Shown: positions 7,977-14,397 of the stretch, piece by piece
How positions within the stretch are numbered: the first letter of the stretch is position 1
How the letters are laid out: each line of letters opens with the position of its first letter
Source of the DNA: Oscillospiraceae bacterium
GTDB taxonomy: Bacteria; Bacillota; Clostridia; Oscillospirales; Acutalibacteraceae
DNA: 37,239 nucleotides
Direction of reading: 5' to 3'
NCBI GenBank assembly: GCA_022508845.1
Contig: JAFLUL010000014.1
Coordinates: 1-37,239, forward strand
Translations under genes and position numbers: made by a program
Notes under the pieces: model-generated
The model's database searches: none
Told to the model about the DNA's origin: nothing
Seen by the model: only the letters and a program-made list of their open reading frames with translations

Positions 7977-8010
7977 TAAAAAAATCGGTACGGTTGCCGT
8001 ACCGGTTTTT
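7977..8010 (-). terminator. Terminator of the rpsP-khpA transcript
   Basis: A perfect 8-bp stem, CGGTACGG (7986-7993) and CCGTACCG (7997-8004), with a 3-base loop, flanked by A-run and T-run, giving a U-tract for minus-strand transcription. It lies between khpA and the HAD phosphatase gene. Confidence 0.85.
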
Positions 8011-8023
8011 CAATGGTTTGTTA

Positions 8024-8257
8024 TCAGTCTATTTCAACCTGATTTTTCTCGTTGTTGCGAACGCCTGCGGAACGCATAACAACGCGAATTGCCTTTGCAA
8101 TGTGACCCTGCTTGCCGATAACTCTTCCTGTGTCGCTCTCGGCAACGTGCAGATGATACACAACAACGCCCTCTTCGTTTGGCTCGTCAACTGTAACGCT
8201 GACGGCGTCGGGATCGTTAACAAGACCCTTTGCAATGTTCATAAGCAGTTCTTTCAT
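8024..8257 (-). CDS. khpA: KhpA, KH-domain RNA-binding protein
   Basis: A 77-residue single KH-domain protein. It starts MKELLMNIAKGLVNDPDAV, typical for KhpA (YlqC), and carries the RNA-binding GxxG loop as RVIGKQGHIAKAIR (GKQG at 48-51). KhpA pairs with KhpB to bind RNA and influences cell elongation and translation in Gram-positive bacteria. The start at 8257 is chosen because the in-frame ATG five codons earlier contains the Shine-Dalgarno GGAGG. It lies 20 bases downstream of rpsP, its usual neighbour, and is the last gene before a strong terminator. The rimM-trmD-rplS genes that often follow are absent here. Confidence 0.93.
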   Translation of the reverse strand: MKELLMNIAKGLVNDPDAVSVTVDEPNEEGVVVYHLHVAESDTGRVIGKQGHIAKAIRVVMRSAGVRNNEKNQVEID

Positions 8258-8277
8258 TTTATTTTCCTCCAAAAAAA

Positions 8278-8520
8278 TCAGTCGATAACACCGTTCTTCT
8301 TGAGAAGAACCTTAACGGTATCGGTGGGCTGAGCGCCGTTTTTGATCCATTCCTTAACCTTGTCCGCGTCAACCTTAACGTCGGCCGGCTCGGTCATGGG
8401 GTTATAGTAGCCTATTTCTTCAATGAATCTGCCGTCGCGGGGATATCTTGAATCGGCCACAACGATGCGATAGAAGGGAGCTCTCTTTGCGCCCATACGG
8501 CGTAAACGAATTTTTACCAT
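8278..8520 (-). CDS. rpsP: 30S ribosomal protein S16
   Basis: An 80-residue protein with the S16 signature start [20 protein letters not shown], followed by [20 protein letters not shown] and the C-terminal [13 protein letters not shown]16 binds 16S rRNA early in 30S assembly. The earlier in-frame ATG (8535) overlaps the ribosome binding site GGAGG, so the start at 8520 is used, matching the conserved N-terminus. It lies between ffh and khpA on the same strand, the common Bacillota order. Confidence 0.97.
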   Translation of the reverse strand: MVKIRLRRMGAKRAPFYRIVVADSRYPRDGRFIEEIGYYNPMTEPADVKVDADKVKEWIKNGAQPTDTVKVLLKKNGVID

Positions 8521-8600
8521 TTGTATTTCCTCCATATTTAATATTTTTTATCTAAAACACACTCCGGCTTGCGCACAATGGTGTTAAAGTACAGATTTTA

Positions 8601-8657
8601 ATAATTCGGAATTTCGGGAAAATTATAAATTTTTAAATAATTCCGAATTCCGCATTA
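8601..8657. repeat. Intergenic element, short copy, at the ffh stop codon
   Basis: AATTCGGAATTTCGGG at the left and AATTCCGAATTCCGCATTA at the right are near mirror images enclosing about 20 AT-rich bases. Read on the minus strand, the TTA at the right edge is the ffh stop codon. It separates ffh from rpsP inside what is usually one operon. The gap 8521-8600 holds nothing else that I recognise. Confidence 0.7.
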
Positions 8658-10007
8658 AAACGGCATTCCTCCGGGCATCATTCCTCCGGGCATCATACGG
8701 CGCATTTTCTTTTTGCTGCCCTTGCCGCCGAGCTTCTTAAAAAGCTCCTGCATCTGGCGGTACTGCTTTAAAAGGCGGTTTACGTCTTCAACCTGCATTC
8801 CGCAGCCGGCTGCTATGCGGCGTTTGCGCGAGGGATTGATTATATCGGGCTTTTCTCTCTCTTTTGGCGTCATCGAGAGAATGATAGCTCTCGTTTTATC
8901 AAATGCCCGCTCGTCAACATCCACATCCTTTATCTTTTTGCCGATACCCGGTATCATACCGAGCAAGTCCTTCATCGAGCCCATTTTTTTCATCTCTTCC
9001 ATCTGGTAGAGAAGGTCGTTAAGGTCAAATTTATTTGCTCTGAGCTTTTTTTCAAGCTCCTCGGCTCTTTTCTCGTCCAGAGTGTTTTCGGCCTTTTCAA
9101 TAAGGGAGAGAACATCGCCCATGCCGAGTATGCGGGATGCCATTCGGTCGGGATGGAAGGTGTCGAGGTCGTCGAGTTTTTCGCCCGTTCCGGCAAACTT
9201 TATCGGCTTGCCCGTTACCGCTCTTGCCGAGAGCGCCGCGCCGCCTCTTGTGTCGCCGTCAAGTTTTGTTAAAACAAGGCCGTCAATTCCAAGCTCGCTG
9301 TTAAAGGTGGAGGCAACGTTTACCGCGTCCTGTCCTGTCATAGCGTCAACAACAAGCAGTATCTCGTGCGGGTGGACTGTTGCTTTTATCTCCTTTAGCT
9401 CCTGCATGAGCTGTTCGTCTATGTGAAGACGTCCTGCCGTGTCAAGAAAAACATAGTCGTAGCCCTGGTCTTTTGCGAGTTTTATCGCCTCAGAGGCTAT
9501 TGTTACAGGGTTTATCTGCCCCATCTCAAAAACGGGAACCCCGGCCTGCTCGCCCACTATCTGGAGCTGTTTTATGGCGGCGGGACGGTAAATATCGCAC
9601 GCTGCCAGCAGCGGACGGTGCCCCTGCCCTTTGAGAAATTTGGCTATTTTTGCCGAGTGTGTGGTTTTACCGGAGCCTTGAAGTCCGCACATCATAACAA
9701 CCGTTGGCGGGTGGGGAGCGGTGTTGAGGCGCGTTGCTGTGCCGCCCATAAGAGCCGTAAGCTCGTCGTTTACTATCTTTATAACCATCTGCGCGGGGGT
9801 GAGACTTTCGGTCACCTTTGCGCCTATTGCTTTTTCGGTGACGCGGTTTGTGAAGTCCTTTGCCACCTTGTAGCTTACGTCCGCCTCTAAAAGCGCAAGA
9901 CGAACCTCTCTCATTGCCTCTTTAACGTCCGCTTCCGTTAATGAGCCTTTGCTTCTCAGCTTCTTAAAAGCGGCGTCAAGCTTATCGGATAAGCCTTCAA
10001 ATGCCAT
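8655..10007 (-). CDS. ffh: Signal recognition particle protein Ffh (SRP54)
   Basis: A 450-residue SRP GTPase that binds 4.5S/scRNA and signal sequences and delivers nascent chains to FtsY. The N domain (about 1-90) begins MAFEGLSDKLDAAFKKLRSKG. The G domain has the P-loop GLQGSGKTT (108-116), DTAGRLHIDEQLM and TKLDGDTRGG. The M domain is methionine-rich and ends RRMMPGGMMPGGMPF. The ATG at 10007, with GGTGG upstream, gives the conserved N-terminus; the ATG at 10049 would add 14 residues encoded by a repeat element. It follows ylxM at a distance of about 106 bases filled by a repeat. Confidence 0.97.
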   Translation of the reverse strand: MAFEGLSDKLDAAFKKLRSKGSLTEADVKEAMREVRLALLEADVSYKVAKDFTNRVTEKAIGAKVTESLTPAQMVIKIVNDELTALMGGTATRLNTAPHPPTVVMMCGLQGSGKTTHSAKIAKFLKGQGHRPLLAACDIYRPAAIKQLQIVGEQAGVPVFEMGQINPVTIASEAIKLAKDQGYDYVFLDTAGRLHIDEQLMQELKEIKATVHPHEILLVVDAMTGQDAVNVASTFNSELGIDGLVLTKLDGDTRGGAALSARAVTGKPIKFAGTGEKLDDLDTFHPDRMASRILGMGDVLSLIEKAENTLDEKRAEELEKKLRANKFDLNDLLYQMEEMKKMGSMKDLLGMIPGIGKKIKDVDVDERAFDKTRAIILSMTPKEREKPDIINPSRKRRIAAGCGMQVEDVNRLLKQYRQMQELFKKLGGKGSKKKMRRMMPGGMMPGGMPF

Positions 10008-10033
10008 TTTGTCACCACCAAATAAACTAATTT

Positions 10034-10080
10034 TAAATTCGGAATTCAAAATTCCGGGAAAATCGAAACCGGTTTTTTAT
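10034..10080. repeat. Intergenic element fragment between ylxM and ffh
   Basis: AAATTCGGAATTCAAAATTCCGGG followed by AAAATCGAAACCGGTTTTT resembles the family ends and a degenerate hairpin core. It lies immediately before the ffh ribosome binding site. Confidence 0.55.
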
Positions 10081-10113
10081 TTTATCATCAAACCGCTGAT
10101 CTCCGGCCGCCGA

Positions 10114-10476
10114 TCACTCCGACAGGGAAATAGCTATTGATTTTATTCTCACGCTAAGGTCGTTTATTTCCCTTGAAAGTCCGCTTTTGCGGTTTTCGGC
10201 GCTTATCTGAGAGGCGCAGTCCATTATTTCTTTAAGCCCTTCCTGCATCTCCTTAAAGCGCTTTGCAAGCTTCAGCCGCTCCTCCATTTCGGTGAGCTGA
10301 CATTCGGCGCGCTTTATGGCGTCGCGCACTCCCTGCCGCGTTATGCCAACGTTTTCGGCTATCTCGGCAAGCGAGAGATCATCGTTATAATAGTAGTCAA
10401 GAAATTCGCGCTGCTTTGCGGTGAGCATATCGCCGTAAAAATCGAGCAGAACGGTTATCTCAAGATTTTTTGCCAT
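10114..10476 (-). CDS. ylxM: YlxM-type helix-turn-helix protein
   Basis: A 120-residue protein of the YlxM/p13 family, which is almost always encoded directly before ffh and is thought to modulate SRP. A sigma-70 region 4-like helix-turn-helix is visible: LTAKQREFLDYYYNDDLSL, then AEIAENVGITRQGVRDAIKR (about 18-58). The C-terminal half is charged and helical, probably a coiled coil. AAAGGAG lies upstream of the ATG. It is the first gene of the ylxM-ffh-rpsP-khpA group and has its own promoter at 10531-10559. Confidence 0.9.
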   Translation of the reverse strand: MAKNLEITVLLDFYGDMLTAKQREFLDYYYNDDLSLAEIAENVGITRQGVRDAIKRAECQLTEMEERLKLAKRFKEMQEGLKEIMDCASQISAENRKSGLSREINDLSVRIKSIAISLSE

Positions 10477-10501
10477 AAAAACGCTCCTTTCAAAAAAAAT
10501 A

Positions 10502-10526
10502 CCTGTAAAGCCTTAAACTTTACAGG
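10502..10526 (-). terminator. Hairpin with U-tract, cca terminator in the ylxM leader
   Basis: A perfect 9-bp stem, CCTGTAAAG (10502-10510) and CTTTACAGG (10518-10526), with a 7-base loop. On the minus strand it is followed by TATTTTTTTT. It lies 30 bases past the cca stop, but the ylxM promoter lies between the two, so the hairpin falls at the very 5' end of the ylxM transcript as well. Confidence 0.75.
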
Positions 10527-10530
10527 CGAT

Positions 10531-10559
10531 AATATAACATATAAAAATAAGTTTGTCAA
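10531..10559 (-). promoter_or_regulatory. Promoter of the ylxM-ffh group
   Basis: On the minus strand, TTGACA (10554-10559), a 17-base spacer and TATATT (10531-10536). The -35 box overlaps the TGA stop codon of cca. Transcription should start near 10524, at the foot of the hairpin 10502-10526. Confidence 0.75.
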
Positions 10560-11731
10560 GAGTTTTTTTTGATATATTTTTTAAGCTCGTTTTCGGTGTT
10601 TTCTATCTCTCCGTTTGAAACGGCAACGAGCAGCCTGTTCAGAGCTTCGCCTATCTTTTTTCCCTTAAAGCCGAGCTGCAATAAAATTTCGCCGTTTATT
10701 TTAAGGTCGCTTATTTTTGAAGCGGCGCCGGTGTTTTTAAGAGCCTCTTTCAAAACGGAAGCATCAAAGCCGAAGGCCTCCCTTAAAACGCAGAGCTTTT
10801 CGGTTTTTTCCCTTGAATAAGCTCCGATAAAGCGAACCCCCTCGCCCGCGGACGAAAATTCCCTTTTTGCGTTTTCCGTTAAAAAGACGACGGACTTTCT
10901 GAATGAGTTGTCGGTTTTAAGGTTTCGGCATATCTTATCGGCGGCTTCGCTGCCGAGCGGGAGCATAAGAGAGGCAAAGGAGAGCAGGGCGTTTTTTAAT
11001 AAGGCGGCGCTTTCGGCGCAGAGGATATAATCCCTGTTCGGAATATTTTCAATTTCGGGAATGCACGAAATGAGAACATCCCTGTAATTTATCAGAATGC
11101 TGAGGCAGTTTTTGCCCTCCAACAGCTTTTTAAGTTCCGTGAAAATACGCTCGGAGGATATTTTTTTCAGATTATCTCGGTTTTTGATTATTGAGGCGGC
11201 GGTTTTTTCTTCAACTGAAAAGCCCAAAACGGATGAAAAACGGAGCGCGCGCAAAATTCTGAGAGCGTCCTCGCCGAAGCGAACGTCCGGCTCGCCCACG
11301 CAGCGGATTATGCTGTTTTCAAGATCGGCTTTGCCTGCAAAGAGGTCAATAAGACCCGCGTCATCCGAAAAAGCCATGGCGTTCACGGTGAAATCCCGGC
11401 GGGATAGATCCTCGGCAAGGTTCATAGTAAAGCTCACTCCCTCCGGGCGGCGCATATCTCTGTATTCCCCGTCAAGACGAAAGGTTGTAAGCTCAAGATT
11501 ATGATCGTCAATAACAACCGTAACGGTGCCGTGGCGTATGCCCGTTTCAATTACCCTGAAATCCCTGAAACACTCTTTTGTTTTTTCGGGAGTGCAGGAA
11601 ACCGCAATGTCATAATCGTCCGGCGCGCTCCCCAGCAGGGAATCCCGAACGCAGCCTCCAACGGCATATCCCTCATAGCCGTTAATTTTAAGTATTTCAA
11701 GGGCTTTCAGAACATATGCAGGTAAATACAT
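10556..11731 (-). CDS. cca: CCA tRNA nucleotidyltransferase (class II)
   Basis: A 391-residue enzyme that adds or repairs the 3' CCA of tRNAs. The nucleotidyltransferase head has YAVGGCVRDSLLG (about 22-34) and the metal-binding DYD (39-41). Then come RHGTVTVV, RRDFTVNAMA, and IDLFAGKADLENSIIRCVG with DPDVRFGEDALRILRALRFS-like neck motifs. Poly(A) polymerase I shares this fold, but the length, and its being the only such gene here, favour CCA-adding activity. AAAGGAG precedes the ATG. The C-terminal body is family-typical but poorly conserved. Confidence 0.9.
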   Translation of the reverse strand: MYLPAYVLKALEILKINGYEGYAVGGCVRDSLLGSAPDDYDIAVSCTPEKTKECFRDFRVIETGIRHGTVTVVIDDHNLELTTFRLDGEYRDMRRPEGVSFTMNLAEDLSRRDFTVNAMAFSDDAGLIDLFAGKADLENSIIRCVGEPDVRFGEDALRILRALRFSSVLGFSVEEKTAASIIKNRDNLKKISSERIFTELKKLLEGKNCLSILINYRDVLISCIPEIENIPNRDYILCAESAALLKNALLSFASLMLPLGSEAADKICRNLKTDNSFRKSVVFLTENAKREFSSAGEGVRFIGAYSREKTEKLCVLREAFGFDASVLKEALKNTGAASKISDLKINGEILLQLGFKGKKIGEALNRLLVAVSNGEIENTENELKKYIKKNS

Positions 11732-11753
11732 AAAGTCTCCTTTTCAGAACGCG

Positions 11754-11798
11754 GAATGGGGACGGAGCGAGGAATGTCCCGTGAGCAGAAGCGAACAT
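11754..11798. repeat. Degenerate 23-bp-type units between cca and the radical SAM gene
   Basis: Two adjacent stretches (about 11754-11775 and 11776-11798) carry the GAGCGAGGAAT and CCCGTGAGC-AAGCGAACA patterns of the units at 7248-7316 and 22078-22100. The second ends four bases from the stop of the radical SAM gene. Confidence 0.5.
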
Positions 11799-11801
11799 TT
11801 T

Positions 11802-12620
11802 TTATCCGAATCGCCGTTTTGCAAAATCGCATCGGCGGCAAAGCTCTTCATTTGTTTTTCCCTGCGAAAAGCCGTTTTTTATGCCTGTCGCCCGTTCGCA
11901 GTTCAGAATTTCGTTAATATCGTCCGTCAGGATATTGCCGAGCTTAATTTCCCCCTCTGCGTCAAGGCAGCAGGGAACCGCCGTGCCGTCCGCAAGAATT
12001 CCTATCTGGTCTCTCAGCCCCATACAAAACCGGGGATTTTTTTGCTCTTCGGACAGATCCGGCCAAACAAATTTATCGGCAAAGTCAAGATAAATATTGC
12101 TTTTGAGCTTGTCTGTTTTTTGGCAGCCGAAGTAATTTTGTAGGTATTCGAGAATTCTGCCGTTGAGAACGCTTTTTCCGCCGCCGTTCCAGAGCTTTAA
12201 TACGTTTATAACGCCGTTTTCTGCGCTTTTATCGGCAAAGCTGCAAATGCTCTCAAGATATTTTTCCAATGAAACGCTATGCTCGTTTGCCTCATATGAG
12301 TGCAGTGAAAAGCAGGTTTTATAAAGGCATTTTGATGAAAGAAGAATATCTGCGGCGCTATCTATCAGAGTGCCGTTTGAAACAATCGTAACCTTAAAAT
12401 CAAGAAGCGCGCAAATATCGAGAATTTCGCCGAGATCGGGGTGCAAAAGCGGCTCGCCTAAAATATGAAGATAAATATAGCCTGTAACGGGGCGAAGCTT
12501 TTCGGCGATAACGCGAAAATCCCGCGGATCCATAAAAGCCGGCGCGCGGGAGGTGCCGTGGCAGAATTCGCACGACAAATTGCAGATATTTGTTATTTCA
12601 ACATAGGCCTTCTTCAGCAA
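11802..12620 (-). CDS. Radical SAM/SPASM protein
   Basis: A 272-residue protein with the radical SAM cluster motif CNLSCEFC (Cys13, Cys17, Cys20) near the N-terminus, a GEPLLHPDL segment and an IVSNGTLI strand typical of the SAM barrel. A C-terminal SPASM-like region has cysteines in RFCMGLRDQIG, AVPCCLDAEG and ELCRRCDFAKR, which would bind auxiliary iron-sulfur clusters. Members modify peptides or act as anaerobic maturases; no precursor peptide gene is visible nearby, so the substrate is unknown. The start is a TTG at 12620, with GAGGG six bases upstream. An ATG just before it is in another frame. Confidence 0.85.
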   Translation of the reverse strand: MLKKAYVEITNICNLSCEFCHGTSRAPAFMDPRDFRVIAEKLRPVTGYIYLHILGEPLLHPDLGEILDICALLDFKVTIVSNGTLIDSAADILLSSKCLYKTCFSLHSYEANEHSVSLEKYLESICSFADKSAENGVINVLKLWNGGGKSVLNGRILEYLQNYFGCQKTDKLKSNIYLDFADKFVWPDLSEEQKNPRFCMGLRDQIGILADGTAVPCCLDAEGEIKLGNILTDDINEILNCERATGIKNGFSQGKTNEELCRRCDFAKRRFG

Positions 12621-12643
12621 AAAACATCCCTCTTTCGGAAAAT

Positions 12644-12673
12644 ATTATAAAGTAGCGGGAGGGAAGATGTCAA
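12644..12673 (-). promoter_or_regulatory. Promoter of the radical SAM gene
   Basis: On the minus strand, TTGACA (12668-12673), an 18-base spacer and TATAAT (12644-12649), both hexamers perfect. The leader is only about 17 bases before the TTG start. Confidence 0.8.
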
Positions 12674-12676
12674 TAC

Positions 12677-12718
12677 AATTCGGAATTATAAAAAATCCGG
12701 AATGCGCAATTCCGAATT
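12677..12718. repeat. Intergenic element, minimal copy with perfect ends
   Basis: The terminal inverted repeats AATTCGGAATT (12677-12687) and AATTCCGAATT (12708-12718) are perfect over 11 bp. They enclose 20 bases containing ATCCGGAATGCGC. This is the cleanest view of the family ends. It lies between two divergent promoters. Confidence 0.75.
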
Positions 12719-12733
12719 AAGTTTGCTTTCTCA

Positions 12734-12761
12734 TTGACTAAAAAATACATAATGATATAAT
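12734..12761 (+). promoter_or_regulatory. Promoter of the two-component/ABC group
   Basis: TTGACT (12734-12739), a 16-base spacer and TATAAT (12756-12761), 35 bases before the response regulator ATG. Confidence 0.7.
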
Positions 12762-12795
12762 ATTATTGAAGTTTTTTTAGCCGGAGGGAGCGCAA

Positions 12796-13518
12796 ATGAC
12801 AGACACACGCCTGAAAATTGCTGTTTGCGATGACAGCGAGGTTTATTCGGGCTATATAGCCTCTGCCGTTATGCTCTGGGCAAGGGAAAGACAGCGGCAG
12901 GTTCAGATAAACGCATTTTCCTCCGCCGAAGAGTTTTTGTTCAGGTATGAGGAGGATAAGGATACTCAGATTTTGCTGCTGGATATCGAAATGGGCAAAA
13001 TGAACGGCGTTGAGCTTGCCAAAGCGATACGGCAGGAAAATAAAGATATGCAGATCGTTTTTATAACCGGTTATTCCGAATATATATCCGAGGGATACGA
13101 CGTTGCCGCGCTGCATTACCTGATGAAGCCCATAAACAGAGATAAGCTCTTTGAGGTATTGGACCGCGCTTTGGAGAAGATGAAGGAAAACGAGCGATAT
13201 CTGAATCTGGAGCATTCGGGCGAATCGGTGAGGATCGCTTTTCGGGATATAAGGTATCTTGAAGTAAGGCAAAACTATGTAACGGTTCAGGCAAAGGGAG
13301 CTTATACGGTAAAAAAGCCTCTGCGGGAAATAGAAGAAACTTTGGACGGCCGATTTTTTCGGATAGGACGTTCGTATATAGTTAACCTCTTATATATTCA
13401 GCGCATAACTAAAACCGACGTTTATTTGTTCGACGGCACCGCCCTGCCCCTGCCGCGCGGAATGCACGAATCGCTGAACAGAGCCGTTATTGATTTAGAG
13501 TTTAGAGTTAAAAGTTAA
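12796..13518 (+). CDS. LytTR family response regulator
   Basis: A 240-residue AgrA/ComE-type regulator. The receiver domain (about 6-125) has the acidic pair Asp12/Asp13 (VCDDSE), the phospho-acceptor Asp63 (LLLDIEMGKMNG), Thr91 (FITGYSEY) and Lys111 (LMKPIN). The LytTR DNA-binding domain (about 135-240) has IRYLEVRQNYVTV, TLDGRFFRIGRSYIVNL and PLPRGMHESL. Such regulators bind imperfect direct repeats upstream of target promoters. GGAGGGAG lies just upstream of the ATG. The partner kinase follows after a repeat element, and two ABC exporters come next, which suggests they are targets. Confidence 0.93.
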   Translation: MTDTRLKIAVCDDSEVYSGYIASAVMLWARERQRQVQINAFSSAEEFLFRYEEDKDTQILLLDIEMGKMNGVELAKAIRQENKDMQIVFITGYSEYISEGYDVAALHYLMKPINRDKLFEVLDRALEKMKENERYLNLEHSGESVRIAFRDIRYLEVRQNYVTVQAKGAYTVKKPLREIEETLDGRFFRIGRSYIVNLLYIQRITKTDVYLFDGTALPLPRGMHESLNRAVIDLEFRVKS

Positions 13519-13586
13519 TATCTCAGAACCTACGGCGGCAATATGATCCGGAAATCGCCTGCGATTTTCCGAAATTCCGAATAAAA
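13519..13586. repeat. Intergenic element between regulator and kinase genes
   Basis: It starts one base after the regulator stop with ATCTCAGAACCTACGG, then ATATGATCCG, the hairpin GAAATCGCCTGCGATTTTCC (about 13551-13570) and AAATTCCGAATAA. The order is the same as in the copies at 3101 and 24747. Confidence 0.7.
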
Positions 13587-13653
13587 AATAATTGCTTGCT
13601 GTTTTTCATCCCCCATTTTTGAACTGCAGCGAACATAAAAGGAGTATTATGCT

Positions 13654-14364
13654 ATGCCCTTCCTTTCTTCTCTTATTGATAAGCGAATTGCCGCCTATCA
13701 GCGGGAGCTTATTGAAACTCACTATGCCGAGGTTGAAAATATGTATCGGCAGATCCGCGGCTGGCGGCACGATTACCGCAACCATATTCAAACCATGAAG
13801 GCCTATGCCGCCGAAAAAAATCTGGACGCGATAAAAAACTATCTTGATGAGCTGGATAAGGATCTGTCAACCGTTGATACCGTTGTTAAAACGGGCAACG
13901 CTATGGCTGACGCGATACTCAACAGCAAAATAGCTCTTGCAAAATCCAAAAATATCCCCGTTCGGGCGGACGCGCATATTCCGTTTTCATTGCCGCTGTC
14001 CGAGCTGGACTTATGCGTTATCATAGGCAATCTGTTTGATAACGCCATTGAAGCAAGCCTTTCTCTGCCGGAAGAAAAAAGGCTGATCCGTGTTTATATG
14101 GATATGAAAAACACCCGGCTCTATATTTCGTTTACAAATTTCACCAACTCAAAAAAGCGGACAAAGGTAAACGGCAGATTCCTCTCCACCAAGGGCAGCG
14201 GCCACGGCTTCGGGCTTCTGCGCATAGACACCATAATTAAGCGTTTGGACGGCTATATCAGCCGAAACAGTGAGGACGGCGCATTTACAACCGAAATTTT
14301 GCTTCCCACCTCTCTTTCATCCCCCGAAATGAACAATTCATCCCCGAAAAACGCCGACGGCTGA
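13654..14364 (+). CDS. GHKL sensor histidine kinase lacking a membrane domain
   Basis: A 236-residue kinase. The phospho-acceptor His39 lies in WRHDYRNHIQ, the H-box of the AgrC/ComD/CitA-like group. The ATPase has IIGNLFDNAIEAS (N126, D129, N130) and the G-box GSGHGFGLL (181-188). Relatives normally carry five to seven transmembrane helices before the H-box; here only about 38 soluble residues precede it and no hydrophobic segment is present. An ATG at 13649 is in another frame. The ATG at 13654 has GGAG nine bases upstream, and no longer in-frame N-terminus exists. The signal must therefore be cytoplasmic or come through a partner protein, possibly the ABC transporter downstream. Confidence 0.88.
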   Translation: MPFLSSLIDKRIAAYQRELIETHYAEVENMYRQIRGWRHDYRNHIQTMKAYAAEKNLDAIKNYLDELDKDLSTVDTVVKTGNAMADAILNSKIALAKSKNIPVRADAHIPFSLPLSELDLCVIIGNLFDNAIEASLSLPEEKRLIRVYMDMKNTRLYISFTNFTNSKKRTKVNGRFLSTKGSGHGFGLLRIDTIIKRLDGYISRNSEDGAFTTEILLPTSLSSPEMNNSSPKNADG

Positions 14365-14397
14365 GTTTTATGATAGGATAGCGGTGAGGTGAATGAA

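Noticed and set aside
10008-10049. Upstream in-frame ATG extending Ffh by 14 residues
   Set aside because: The conserved Ffh N-terminus begins at the ATG at 10007 and the extra codons fall in a repeat fragment.
11802-12620. Radical SAM gene considered as part of a RiPP peptide cluster with the ABC exporters
   Set aside because: It is on the opposite strand with its own promoter, and no precursor peptide or protease gene lies between it and the exporters.
14389-14397. GTG start for the first ABC gene
   Set aside because: The ATG at 14398 has a better placed GAGGTG site; the GTG itself is part of that site. The difference is three codons and cannot be settled by eye.
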